Positions 37,331-46,194 of a DNA stretch of 64,000 nt are shown piece by piece; position 1 is the first letter of the stretch; each line of letters opens with the position of its first letter. The notes under the pieces are model-generated. The model was not told where the DNA came from, did not search any database, and worked only from the letters and a program-made list of their open reading frames with translations. This stretch comes from Chelatococcus reniformis (GTDB lineage Bacteria; Pseudomonadota; Alphaproteobacteria; Rhizobiales; Beijerinckiaceae). Where the stretch lies: contig NZ_BMGG01000007.1 of NCBI RefSeq assembly GCF_014640075.1, positions 424,053-488,052 of the forward strand. Direction: 5' to 3'. A program made the position numbers and the translations under genes.

Positions 37331-37816
37331 ATGGCGGTCAGAGCCGTCCCGCTGACAATGCCGGCCGATGGCCGGCAGTCGCAGGCCGCCCTCGCCATTC
37401 AGCGAGGCGTGCGCCGCTATTTCGCCGGCCTGGGAGCGGTCTCGCTCACCGAGTTGACGCTGGCCTCGTTCCGGCGCGCCGACGTCGCGGCGCTGATGCC
37501 GGATGGGCGCATCGTCATCGTGGAGATCAAGTCGAGCCTCGCCGACTACCGTTCTGACGGCAAATGGCGCGACTACGGCGACTTCTGCGACGGCTTCCTG
37601 TTCGCGGTCGCGCCGGAGTTCCCAGCCGAGATCATCCCGGAGCACGCCGGCCTGCTGATCGCCGACGCCTATGGGGCGGCGCTGGTGCGCGACGGCGCGC
37701 CGCGCGCCCTTGCACCGGCCCGGCGCAAGGCCATGACCCTGCGCTTCGCGCGCGCCGCCGCGGGGCGCCTGCACACCCTGGCCGACCCCGAAGGGGCGGC
37801 AGGCTTCATGGATTGA
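37331..37816 (+). CDS. mmcB: MmcB-family DNA repair protein
   Basis: A 161-residue protein of the MmcB (formerly DUF1052) family. Conserved segments are LAIQRGVRRYFAGLG, LTELTLASFRRADVAALMPD, IVIVEIKSSLADYRSDGKW and YGDFCDGFLFAVAPEFP; the ExK pair in EIKSS resembles a restriction-endonuclease-like core. ATG 37331 has AGGAG eight bases upstream; an ATG at 37298 and a longer frame are less likely. MmcB is an SOS-linked repair nuclease in Alphaproteobacteria (described in Caulobacter). It converges on actR. Confidence 0.9.
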   Translation: MAVRAVPLTMPADGRQSQAALAIQRGVRRYFAGLGAVSLTELTLASFRRADVAALMPDGRIVIVEIKSSLADYRSDGKWRDYGDFCDGFLFAVAPEFPAEIIPEHAGLLIADAYGAALVRDGAPRALAPARRKAMTLRFARAAAGRLHTLADPEGAAGFMD

Positions 37817-37822
37817 CGGAGA

Positions 37823-37854
37823 GGTCCTTCGGACCGGACGGGTGCGACCCCGTC
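37823..37854. terminator. candidate bidirectional terminator hairpins
   Basis: Two stems lie between the convergent mmcB and actR genes: GGTCC-TTC-GGACC and GACGGG-TGCGACC-CCGTC-type arms. No strong U-tract is present, so this is tentative. Confidence 0.35.
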
Positions 37855-37888
37855 AAACGGGACCCTTCCCACCGGTCGGGATACGTCC

Positions 37889-38455
37889 TCAGCGCGGGGC
37901 GCGCTTGGCGAGGATGCGCTGCAGCGTGCGCCGGTGCATGTTGAGGCGGCGCGCGGTCTCCGACACGTTGCGGCCGCACAGCTCGTAGACCCGCTGGATG
38001 TGCTCCCAGCGGACCCGGTCCGCCGACATGGGATTGTCGGGCGGTGCGGCGCGGCCGTTCGACAGCGCCATCAGCGCCGCGTGCACCTCGTCGGCATCGG
38101 CCGGCTTGGCCAGATAGTCGAAGGCGCCAAGTTTCACGGCGGTGACGGCGGTGGCGATGTTGCCGTAACCGGTGAGGATCACGCCGCGGGAGTCGGGCCG
38201 GCGCTCCTTGAGCTTGGTGATCACCTCCAGCCCGTTGCCATCGCCCAGCCGCATGTCGATCACGGCAAAGGCCGGCGGGTCAGATTCGATGGCGGAAACG
38301 CCGTCGGCCACTGATTCGGCGGTCCGCACCGTGTAGCCGCGGCTCTCCATGGCGCGGGCAAGCCGCGTCAGGAAGGGGCGATCGTCATCGACGATGAGGA
38401 GGCTGCGTTCGCCCAGAGGCTCGGCACTGGGGGCTTGGGCTGTGTCCATCGGCAT
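37889..38455 (-). CDS. actR: response regulator ActR/RegA
   Basis: A 188-residue response regulator of the RegA/ActR/PrrA family. The receiver has SLLIVDDDRPFLTRLARAME, the phosphoacceptor Asp in FAVIDMRLGDGNG, the Thr in VILTGYGN and the Lys in DYLAKPA. The C-terminal Fis-type helix-turn-helix is GRNVSETARRLNMHRRTLQRI, which is almost invariant in the family. ATG 38455 is preferred; 38449 is possible. It is phosphorylated by ActS, encoded just upstream on the same strand after 188 bases, and controls redox-balanced processes such as photosynthesis, CO2 fixation, respiration or acid tolerance, depending on the organism. Confidence 0.95.
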   Translation of the reverse strand: MPMDTAQAPSAEPLGERSLLIVDDDRPFLTRLARAMESRGYTVRTAESVADGVSAIESDPPAFAVIDMRLGDGNGLEVITKLKERRPDSRGVILTGYGNIATAVTAVKLGAFDYLAKPADADEVHAALMALSNGRAAPPDNPMSADRVRWEHIQRVYELCGRNVSETARRLNMHRRTLQRILAKRAPR

Positions 38456-38643
38456 TTCTCTGCGGTCCCGCGCGGCGTGCCCGCCGCTCGATTGATGCGA
38501 CGGGCCTGCCCGACCCTTTGCCACGCTGTGCGGCTTTCATGGGCGGCTGGCGCGGGCCGCCGCGCCAAGTCGTTGCCGCCGTGTGTGATTGCTGTGTCAC
38601 ATGTGCGTCGTGATGCCGCCTGAATCAAGGGCGAACTGAGACC

Positions 38644-40005
38644 TTATGCAGCAGGGGCCATGGCTTCGCGTGGCTCGGCCTCCACATCGCGCTCGAAGGC
38701 CCGGCGTGGCCAGCGGATGGTGATGACCGCGCCCCGCCCCGGGGGCGCCGCGTTGGCGAGGGTGAGATTGGCGCCGGTCCGCTCGATCAGGCTCTTGGCG
38801 ATGAACAGGCCGAGGCCGAGGCCCCGCGCGGGTTCGTCCGCGTGGCTCTGCCCGGCGCCGCGCGTGGTGATGTAGGGCTCGCCGATGCGCAGCATGACCT
38901 CGGGCGGGAAGCCGGGCCCGTCATCGCGCACCACGATCTCGACCGTCTGGTCGCTCCAGCGCTCCTCGATGGTGACATTCTCGGCGGCGAAATCGACCGC
39001 GTTGTCGACGATATTGCCCAGGCCGTAGATCACTCCCGGGTTGCGCCGGCAGACCGGCTCCGGTCCCGCGCCATCGTGTGTCACGGTGATGGCGACGCCG
39101 AAGTTGCGATGCGGGCCGGCCACCTCTTCCACGAGGTGGCTCAACGTGAGGCGCTCCAGCACGCTCACGTCGCCGTCGGAGCCGAGCGAGGTGAGCTTGG
39201 AGAGGATGCCGCGGCAGCGTTCGACCTGCTCGCGCAGCAGCTCGATGTCCTCGGCAAACCCCCCTTGCTTGGGGGCCTCGCGCTCCAGTTCCTTGACCAC
39301 CAGGGCGATGGTCGCCAACGGCGTGCCGAGCTCGTGGGCGGCCGCCGCCGCCAGGCCATCGAGTTGGGAGAGGTGCTGCTCACGGGCCAGGACCAGCTCC
39401 GTCGCCGACAGCGCCTCGGCTAGCAGCCGCGATTCCTCCGAGACGCGCCACGCATAGACCGCGGTGAAGCCGATGCCGAGCGAGATCGCCGCCCAGATGC
39501 CGACGACATAGAGCTGGGGCAGCCGGAGCACCTCGTCCGGGGACCACGGCAGCGGCAGGTGGACGAAGGCGAGCGCGCTGGCGAGCGCGACGGTGATGGC
39601 GCCGAGTGCCGTGGTGTGGCGCGGCGGCAGCGATGTCGCCGAAATCAGCACCGGCGCCAGGAACAGGAGCGAGAATGGATTCTGAAGGCCCCCGGTGAGA
39701 AACAGCAGGCCGGCCAATTGCAGCACGTCGTAGGCCAGCAGCATCCAGGCGGCGCTGTTGCTCAGCCGATGGCTCATCGGGTAGCTGATGCGCAGCGTGA
39801 TGTTCAGCAGCGCCGAGATGGCGATGACGATGAAGCACGGCCCGAACGGCAGGGAGAAGCCGAGCCCGAAATGGACTCCGGCGACCGCGACGCTTTGACC
39901 GATGACGGCGAGCCAGCGCAGCCGCACCAATGTATCGAGCCGCAGGCGGCCCGGGCGCGCATCGAGCGTCGGGGCGAACAAATCCCTCATCGCCCTATAG
40001 AGCAT
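38644..40005 (-). CDS. actS: redox-sensing histidine kinase ActS/RegB
   Basis: A 453-residue sensor kinase. Six transmembrane segments span about residues 30-190. The quinone-binding motif GGLQNPF is at 105-111. The H-box is AAAAHELGTPLATI with phospho-His224. The redox-active cysteine is Cys264 in VERCRGILSKL. The ATP-binding region has NIVDNAVDFA (N box), VRDDGPGFP (G1) and GLGLGLFIAKSLIERTGA (G2). All defining RegB motifs are intact, so both quinone and thiol sensing are expected. The gene lies upstream of actR on the same strand. An in-frame ATG five codons downstream may be the true start. Confidence 0.96.
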   Translation of the reverse strand: MLYRAMRDLFAPTLDARPGRLRLDTLVRLRWLAVIGQSVAVAGVHFGLGFSLPFGPCFIVIAISALLNITLRISYPMSHRLSNSAAWMLLAYDVLQLAGLLFLTGGLQNPFSLLFLAPVLISATSLPPRHTTALGAITVALASALAFVHLPLPWSPDEVLRLPQLYVVGIWAAISLGIGFTAVYAWRVSEESRLLAEALSATELVLAREQHLSQLDGLAAAAAHELGTPLATIALVVKELEREAPKQGGFAEDIELLREQVERCRGILSKLTSLGSDGDVSVLERLTLSHLVEEVAGPHRNFGVAITVTHDGAGPEPVCRRNPGVIYGLGNIVDNAVDFAAENVTIEERWSDQTVEIVVRDDGPGFPPEVMLRIGEPYITTRGAGQSHADEPARGLGLGLFIAKSLIERTGANLTLANAAPPGRGAVITIRWPRRAFERDVEAEPREAMAPAA

Positions 40006-40245
40006 CTATCAGCTTGCGATTTCAACGAAATCCGCGGGGGAAGCGGCCCCTTGCCGCGTGGCGCACGCAGCATGCGCCGGCGCAGCTCACGACCAGGGGA
40101 GGAATCAACGCCGTTGACCGCGGAAAGGATCGATAGCGAACCCGCGACTCTCTGCCGCAGCCCCAATTCTGCTGGCCATTCAGGGTTAGACGCGCTGGCC
40201 CAGGCGTGACAAATCTAGCTGGTGGGGGGAGAACATCACAAACCC

Positions 40246-40989
40246 ATGCGGATCAGCCTTTTCCGGCGCACGGCGCCCGACCCGGACCGGATAACGATTG
40301 CCTATGGCGGCGATCAGTTCGAGGTGGCGGTGCGCCGGCGTCCGGCGGCGCGCCGGTTCACCCTGCGCGTCTCCCAGGCCACCGGCGAGATCGCGCTCAC
40401 CGTCCCGCAGCCGAGCGACTTCCGGGCCGCCATCCGCTTCGTCGAGGCGCATGGCGCGTGGATCGCCCAGCGGGTCCAGCGTGTGCCTCGGCGGATCGCG
40501 TTCCGCCCGGGCGTGCGGATGCCGCTGCGGGGGATCCCGCACCGCATCGTGCGGCGGGCCGAGCTCGGCGCCGCCGTGCTGGCGACGCGCGACGAGATCG
40601 GCGCGCCGGTCATCGCCGTATCGGGCGAGTCGGAGCACGTGCCGCGGCGCGTGGCGGACTTTCTCAAGCAGCAGGCCACGCGCGACCTGGATGGGTCCGT
40701 GGCCAAATACACCGCCCTGCTGGGCATTCCGGCCCGCCGCATCACCATCCGGGATACCAAGTCGCGCTGGGGCTCGTGCTCGGCCGCCGGACGGCTGAGC
40801 TTCTCCTGGCGGCTCATCATGGCGCCGCCTTACGTGCTCGACTATCTGGCCGCGCACGAGGTGGCGCACCTCAAGGAAATGAACCACTCGGTCCGGTTCT
40901 GGCGCCTGCTGATGAGCCTCTGCCCGCGCACCGAGGAGGCCGAGGCGTGGCTGAAGGCCCACGGCGCGGAGCTGCACCGCTACGGCTGA
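40246..40989 (+). CDS. M48/DUF45-family metallopeptidase (SprT/YgjP-like)
   Basis: A 247-residue zinc metallopeptidase. The catalytic motif is AAHEVAHLKEMNHSVRFW (HExxH plus a further His), preceded by the family block RWGSCSAAGRLSFSWRLIMA. The N-terminal domain is beta-rich and basic (RRRPAARRFTLRVSQATGEI). It is predicted cytoplasmic and soluble. ATG 40246 follows GGGGGAG at some distance; a GTG at 40222 is an alternative. YgjP-like proteins are related to SprT and Wss1-type DNA-protein crosslink proteases, but activity is unproven in most members. The gene converges with the PBP1A gene. Confidence 0.9.
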   Translation: MRISLFRRTAPDPDRITIAYGGDQFEVAVRRRPAARRFTLRVSQATGEIALTVPQPSDFRAAIRFVEAHGAWIAQRVQRVPRRIAFRPGVRMPLRGIPHRIVRRAELGAAVLATRDEIGAPVIAVSGESEHVPRRVADFLKQQATRDLDGSVAKYTALLGIPARRITIRDTKSRWGSCSAAGRLSFSWRLIMAPPYVLDYLAAHEVAHLKEMNHSVRFWRLLMSLCPRTEEAEAWLKAHGAELHRYG

Positions 40990-41004
40990 GCGCGCGATCG
41001 CGCT
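40989..41004. terminator. candidate terminator hairpin
   Basis: AGCGCG-CGAT-CGCGCT forms a perfect six-base-pair stem just after the metallopeptidase stop, in the 56-base gap to the convergent PBP1A gene. It could serve either strand; no T-tract follows. Confidence 0.35.
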
Positions 41005-41045
41005 TGCCGATCGGACGATGCCGTCTGGTCGGGAAGGCGCCGCCC

Positions 41046-43331
41046 TCAACCGCCGAACAACTTCTCGAAGAAGTTCTTTTCGCGGGCGGGCGGCCGGGCA
41101 ACGCCCGTGCCGTCGTTGCGCTGCTCGGGTTGCGCCTGGGCAGCCCGTGGCGCATCGCTCCAGGCCACGGCCGGCGCCCGGATGTAGGGAATTCCCGGCA
41201 GCGGCGTGGGCTTGAGGTTGCGCGTGGCGACCTTCATCACCCGGTTCCAGACGTCGACCGGCAGGGAGCCGCCCGACGCGTGCCTGGTCGGCGAGTTGTC
41301 GTCGTTGCCGAGCCACACGCCGGTCACCACCTGGCTGGTGTAGCCGATGAACCAGGCGTCGCGGAAATCCTGGGACGTGCCTGTCTTGCCGGCGGTGTCC
41401 CAGCCGGGCAGGCTGGCGCTCTTGCCGGTGCCGCCGGTGATAACCTCCCGCAGCATGGCGTTCATCATGCCGACGGCCTTGGGATCGATCACCGGGCCGA
41501 GGCTGGTCGGCACGCGCGTATAGAGCGTCTTGCCGTCCGTCTGCTTCACCGAGGTGATGACGTAGGGAATGACGCCGATGCCGCCATTGGCGAAGGCCGT
41601 ATAGGCGGCGACCATCTCGATCGGCGTCACCTCCGCGGTGCCGAGCGCGATCGAAGCGTTGTTCTGCATCGGCGAGGTGATGCCCAGGCGCTGCGCCGTG
41701 CGCACGACGCTCTTGGCGCCCACCTCGACGCCGAGCTTCACGGCGACGGTGTTGATGGAATGGGCGAGCGCCGTCGACAGCGTCATCGGTCCGGAATAGC
41801 GCCGCGAGTAGTTCTCCGGCGTCCAGCCGCGGATGTTGACCGGCCCGTCCTCGCGCACCGTGTCGGGAGTGAGCCCGTGCTCCACCGCGGCCAGGTAGAC
41901 GAAGGGCTTGAACGACGATCCGGGTTGGCGCCTGGCGACGGTGGCGCGGTTGAACTGGCTGTCGGCATAGTTGCGGCCGCCGACCAGCGCCTTGAGCGCC
42001 CCATCGGCCGCCAGCGTCACCACCGCGCCCTGGGTCACGCCGAACTTTCCGCCCTTCTGCCCCAGTTCCTCGACGAGCGCGCGCTCTGCCGTCGTCTGTA
42101 GGGCCGGATCGATGGTGGTGCGCACCACGATGTCCTGCTCGACGGCGCCGACGAAGTCGTCCAGCACGTCCATCACGTAGTCCGCGGCGTAGTTGGCCGA
42201 GCCGGGCCCGGCGTGCTTCACCGGCATCGCCGGCGTCATCATCGCCGCCTTGGCCTTCTGGTCGGTGATGAAGCCGGCCTGGACCATGGCGGTGATCACC
42301 AGCCCGGCGCGCGCCTGGGCCGCTTCCGGGTTGCGGTTCGGTGCCAGCCGCGAGGGGGCCTGCACCAGGCCCGCCAGCATGGCCGCCTCGGCCAGGGTGA
42401 CGTCCTTGGCGGGCTTGCCGAAATAGCGGTGCGCCGCGGCCTCGATGCCGTAGGCGGAGGAGCCGAAATAGACCCGGTTCAGGTAGAGCTCGAGGATCTG
42501 GTCCTTGCTGAACTTCTGCTCCAGCCAGATCGACAGGATGGCCTCCTGGATCTTGCGGGACATGGTCCGGTCCTGGGTCAGGAACAGGTTCTTGGCGAGC
42601 TGCTGGGTCAGCGTCGAGCCGCCCTGCGAGACGCCGCCGGCGCTGACGTTGCGCAGCAGCGCGCGCACGATGCCGGCCGGGTCGATGCCCATATGGTCGT
42701 AGAAGCGCCGGTCCTCGATCGCGACGAAGGCCTTGGGCAGGTAGGGCGGCAGTTCCTTGATGTCGATGGCACGACCGCCCGTGTCGCCCTTGTTGGCGAT
42801 CAGGCTGCCATCGGCGGCGACGATGGCGATATTGGGCGCCCGCTTGGGCACGGCAAGCTGGTCGATCGGCGGCAGCTTGGCGAACTGGTAGGCGACGATG
42901 CCGGCCACGCCGATCACCGCCCACAGGCCCAGCAGGAACGCAAAGCGGATGACGTGGCCGACGAACGAGCGTCTGCGCCGCGTGCGCTCCGGGCGGCGCG
43001 TGCCGGATGTCCTGGCCCTTCTGCTCGCCAATCCCGCCTCCGCAGCGCCGCCCCGTACATGGCGGGGGTCGGCGTTGATGTCATCCGCATACGGCCCGGC
43101 CTCGCGGTCGAAACCGTCGGCTGTGGCCGCAGGGCTGTCGAGGCGCGACTCGCGTCGCCCCGGCGTGCCCTCCGGCTTCGCCCCCGCCGGTCGGCCTGGC
43201 CGGCCCGTCGGGGCTGGCCGATCCGCTGCGGACAGGCGAAGATCGCCGCCGACGTGTCGCCCGGATGGACGCGTCACCTCTTCGTCGAGGCTGGGTTCGC
43301 GTCGGTCGAACGGGCCGTTGGAGCGCGCCAT
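41046..43331 (-). CDS. penicillin-binding protein 1A family (bifunctional)
   Basis: A 761-residue class A penicillin-binding protein. A basic, Pro/Arg-rich N-terminal tail of about 130 residues precedes the single transmembrane helix (IRFAFLLGLWAVIGVAGIVA). The glycosyltransferase domain has VAIEDRRFYDHMGIDP (catalytic Glu), GGSTLTQQLAKNLFL and KIQEAILSIWLEQKFSKDQI. The transpeptidase domain has the SxxK serine in PGSSFKPFVYLAA, SxN in HSINTVAVKLG, and KTGTS. ATG 43331 is chosen because GGGAG lies upstream. It polymerises and crosslinks peptidoglycan at the inner membrane. The unusually long disordered tail is typical of alphaproteobacterial homologues. Confidence 0.95.
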   Translation of the reverse strand: MARSNGPFDRREPSLDEEVTRPSGRHVGGDLRLSAADRPAPTGRPGRPAGAKPEGTPGRRESRLDSPAATADGFDREAGPYADDINADPRHVRGGAAEAGLASRRARTSGTRRPERTRRRRSFVGHVIRFAFLLGLWAVIGVAGIVAYQFAKLPPIDQLAVPKRAPNIAIVAADGSLIANKGDTGGRAIDIKELPPYLPKAFVAIEDRRFYDHMGIDPAGIVRALLRNVSAGGVSQGGSTLTQQLAKNLFLTQDRTMSRKIQEAILSIWLEQKFSKDQILELYLNRVYFGSSAYGIEAAAHRYFGKPAKDVTLAEAAMLAGLVQAPSRLAPNRNPEAAQARAGLVITAMVQAGFITDQKAKAAMMTPAMPVKHAGPGSANYAADYVMDVLDDFVGAVEQDIVVRTTIDPALQTTAERALVEELGQKGGKFGVTQGAVVTLAADGALKALVGGRNYADSQFNRATVARRQPGSSFKPFVYLAAVEHGLTPDTVREDGPVNIRGWTPENYSRRYSGPMTLSTALAHSINTVAVKLGVEVGAKSVVRTAQRLGITSPMQNNASIALGTAEVTPIEMVAAYTAFANGGIGVIPYVITSVKQTDGKTLYTRVPTSLGPVIDPKAVGMMNAMLREVITGGTGKSASLPGWDTAGKTGTSQDFRDAWFIGYTSQVVTGVWLGNDDNSPTRHASGGSLPVDVWNRVMKVATRNLKPTPLPGIPYIRAPAVAWSDAPRAAQAQPEQRNDGTGVARPPAREKNFFEKLFGG

Positions 43332-43721
43332 CAGTCTCCCATGGTTCCTGTTGCATGGGAGCGCGCCGCGCACTCCACGGCTCGGTCACAGACGCTAATT
43401 GTGGCGGTTTAAGGGGCCGTTAAGGCCCGGGCCGTATCGGGGCATGCAGCTGTGATTTTTGCTGCTCGGCCACGCTGAGGCTTGCTTCCGCCGCATTGCA
43501 GCGTCAGCTAGGGCGGGCTGCTTTCACTCTTTTGAACGCGGCACGCGCGTGACCCCGCGCCGGCCTTCGGCGAAAGATCGGCGTGGCATCGGGGTCTCGG
43601 GCGTCTGCTCGCGCTTCGCGCACGGCGCCCCAGGCGCCGGGTCCGCCCGTGATGTGGCGCAGGCGATGCGCATTCCCGCCGCCGGACTCGAGCCCATTCG
43701 CCCGCAGCGTCGCGGAGGACC
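43332..43721. promoter_or_regulatory. divergent intergenic region between PBP1A and antiporter genes
   Basis: A 390-base gap that must carry promoters for both genes. No gene, repeat or clear operator is seen; GCGGAGGA lies before the antiporter start. Confidence 0.4.
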
Positions 43722-45554
43722 ATGAGCAGCATCGCCCTGATCAACTCGGCGCTCCTCTTGGGATCGGGGCTGGTCGTCCTCGGCATCCTGAGCAGCCTGG
43801 CCGCCTCCCGCTTCGGTGCGCCCCTGCTGTTGGTCTTCCTCGGTCTCGGCATGCTGGTCGGCGAGAACGGTTTCGGGGTCGTCTTCGACGACTACCGTGC
43901 CACCTATCTGATCGGCTCGCTGGCGCTTGCCGTGATCCTGTTCGACGGGGGTCTGCGCACCCGGGTGGCGGAACTGCGCGGAGCGGTGGCGCCCGCGGTG
44001 GCGCTCGCCACCTTCGGCGTCCTCGTCACCAGCCTGCTGACCGGCCTTGCCGCCATGGCGATGCTCGGCCTCGATCTCCTGAGCGGCTTGCTGGTGGGCT
44101 CGGTCGTCGCCTCCACCGATGCCGCTGCCGTCTTCTTCCTGTTGCGCTCCAACGGTCTGGCGCTACGCCAGCGGGTCAATGCCACGCTGGAGATCGAATC
44201 GAGCACCAACGACCCGATTGCCGTGTTTCTGGTGCTGGCGCTGGTCGAACTGGCACTGGCGCCGCACGGCACCACGGCGATCAACCTGATCGAGCATCTG
44301 GCGCTCAGCGGCGCCGTCGGCTGCATCCTCGGGCTGGCCGGCGGGGTCGCCATTGCCGCCGCTCTCAACCGGCTGGCATTCCCGGCCGGGCTGCACCCGC
44401 TCTTCGTGATCTTCTGCGCCATCTTCATCTTCGCCGCGGCGTCGGTGGCGCAGGGCTCGGGCTTTCTCGCGGTCTATCTGGCGGGTCTGGTGCTCGGCAA
44501 CCGGCCGGTGCGCGCATTGCCGTCGGTGATTTCCTTCCACGACGCGGCCACCTGGCTCTCCCAGATCGTCATGTTCCTCATCCTCGGCATGCTGGTCACG
44601 CCCAGCACGCTGATCAGCTTTGCGGTGCCGGGCATCGCCGTTGCCGCCTTCCTCATGCTCGTCGGCCGGCCCGTAGCGGTGTGGCTCAGCCTGTGGCCGT
44701 TTCGCTTCAGCCGCTCGGAGAAGCTGTTCGTGTCGTGGACCGGCCTGCGGGGCGCGGTGTCGATCTTTCTCGCCACCATCCCGATGCTGACCGGCGTCCC
44801 CAACTCGGCGGTCTACTTCAACATCGCCTTCTTCGTGGTGCTGGTGTCGCTGATCGTGCAGGGCTGGAGCCTGCCGTGGACGGCCCGGCGGCTGTCGGTG
44901 GCGCTGGCCGACCCGGCGCCGGCGGTCGACCGGGTCGAGATCGATCTGCCGGGCCAGGCCGACCTCGAGTTGGTGGGCTATCCGGTCCTGCCCGAGAGCC
45001 CCGTGCTCGACCACGGGCGACTGCCCAGCTGGGCACGCCCGGTGCTGATCGTGCGTGGCCCGGCGACGCTGACGCCGGAGCAGGCGGGTCCGCTGCTGGC
45101 GGGCGACTATGGCTATTTTCTCTGCCCCCCGATGCGCGTGCGCCGGCTCGACCGCCTGTTCGCCGCCTTCGAGGGGCACCGCGAGCGCTCACTCGCCGGC
45201 GTCTTCGCCTTCCCGGCGGCCGTGCGGCTGTCGGAGATCGCGCGCGCTTATTCCCTCGATCTCGCCACCGATGTCGCCAACCAGACGTTAGGCGAGCTGT
45301 TCGCCGACACCTTCCCCGAAGGCGTGCGCGAAGGCGACCGCATCGGGCTCGGGCCGGTGACGCTGATCGCCCGCAGCGTGGACGATGGAGCGGCCACCGC
45401 GGTGACGCTGCTGATCGACGAAGCCGACGAGGTCGAGGCCTCGCTCGGCCGCGTCGTCCTGGCCAAATTGATGCCGCGCCTCAAGGTTGCCTCGCAGGGA
45501 GCTGTGCAGCTGTTCGGCAGCGCGCGGCGGCGCTTGACGTCCCTGTTCGATTGA
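43722..45554 (+). CDS. nhaP2: potassium/proton antiporter (NhaP2/CvrA-like)
   Basis: A 610-residue CPA1-family antiporter with about 12 N-terminal transmembrane helices (about residues 5-400). Diagnostic segments are FLGLGMLVGENG, AVILFDGGLRTRVAELRG, GSVVASTDAAAVFFLLRSNG (carrying the ASTDAAA transport motif), IESSTNDPIAVFLVL (with the paired ND) and WTGLRGAVSIFLATIPML. The C-terminal about 200 residues form a cytoplasmic TrkA-C-like and CorC-like regulatory region. ATG 43722 is preceded by GCGGAGGA. It exchanges cytoplasmic K+ for protons under osmotic or alkaline stress. Confidence 0.93.
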   Translation: MSSIALINSALLLGSGLVVLGILSSLAASRFGAPLLLVFLGLGMLVGENGFGVVFDDYRATYLIGSLALAVILFDGGLRTRVAELRGAVAPAVALATFGVLVTSLLTGLAAMAMLGLDLLSGLLVGSVVASTDAAAVFFLLRSNGLALRQRVNATLEIESSTNDPIAVFLVLALVELALAPHGTTAINLIEHLALSGAVGCILGLAGGVAIAAALNRLAFPAGLHPLFVIFCAIFIFAAASVAQGSGFLAVYLAGLVLGNRPVRALPSVISFHDAATWLSQIVMFLILGMLVTPSTLISFAVPGIAVAAFLMLVGRPVAVWLSLWPFRFSRSEKLFVSWTGLRGAVSIFLATIPMLTGVPNSAVYFNIAFFVVLVSLIVQGWSLPWTARRLSVALADPAPAVDRVEIDLPGQADLELVGYPVLPESPVLDHGRLPSWARPVLIVRGPATLTPEQAGPLLAGDYGYFLCPPMRVRRLDRLFAAFEGHRERSLAGVFAFPAAVRLSEIARAYSLDLATDVANQTLGELFADTFPEGVREGDRIGLGPVTLIARSVDDGAATAVTLLIDEADEVEASLGRVVLAKLMPRLKVASQGAVQLFGSARRRLTSLFD

Positions 45555-45614
45555 GCGCCAGTCGTGGCGGAGGCGGATGGGCCTCCATCATCCGCCGCTT
45601 CGGACGTCCGTGCC

Positions 45615-46037
45615 ATGATCCCCGTCACCTCCCGCATTAGCCTGGACGAGCGTGAGCTCGAGGAGCGCTTCGTGCTCGCCGGCGGTCCCGGCGGCCAGAA
45701 CGTCAACAAGGTGTCGACCGCGGTGGAGCTGCGCTTCGATGCCGCCCACTCGCCGGGTCTGCCCGAGGACGTGCGGGTGCGCCTGATGCGGCTCGCCGGC
45801 CGCCGGCTGACGCGCGACGGCGTCATCGTCATTTCCGCCCAGCGCTTCCGCACCCAGGAGCGCAATCGCGAGGATGCCCGCGAGCGCCTGTTCGAGCTCA
45901 TTCGCGAAGCGGCCGTCCGGCCGGTGACGCGACGGCCGACCCGGCCGACGCTCGCCTCCAAACGGCGGCGGCTGGAGGCGAAGGCGCAGCGTGGCGCCAT
46001 CAAAAACCTGCGCGGCCGCACGCCCGATGCCGACTGA
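45615..46037 (+). CDS. arfB: alternative ribosome-rescue factor ArfB (peptidyl-tRNA hydrolase)
   Basis: A 140-residue ArfB/YaeJ protein, equal in length to the E. coli homologue. The catalytic GGQ loop is in FVLAGGPGGQNVNKVSTAVE (residues 26-28), as in release factors. The basic C-terminal tail (ASKRRRLEAKAQRGAIKNLR) enters the empty mRNA channel of stalled ribosomes. ATG 45615 is chosen to match family length; a GTG at 45564 is in frame. It hydrolyses peptidyl-tRNA on non-stop complexes. It starts 60 bases after the antiporter stop. Confidence 0.92.
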   Translation: MIPVTSRISLDERELEERFVLAGGPGGQNVNKVSTAVELRFDAAHSPGLPEDVRVRLMRLAGRRLTRDGVIVISAQRFRTQERNREDARERLFELIREAAVRPVTRRPTRPTLASKRRRLEAKAQRGAIKNLRGRTPDAD

Positions 46038-46194
46038 TCCTGATGGTCCCGGCGCCGACCCCTGCCGTGCGCTCCCATCTCGTGTGACATAGACGCGCTA
46101 TGCGGCGCTGCGGCGAGGATCTACGTTAGAGGCGATCCAATCGAGCCAATCCCCGCGTGCGTCCGATGCGTGCGCCCAGACTTGCGAAGTGTCC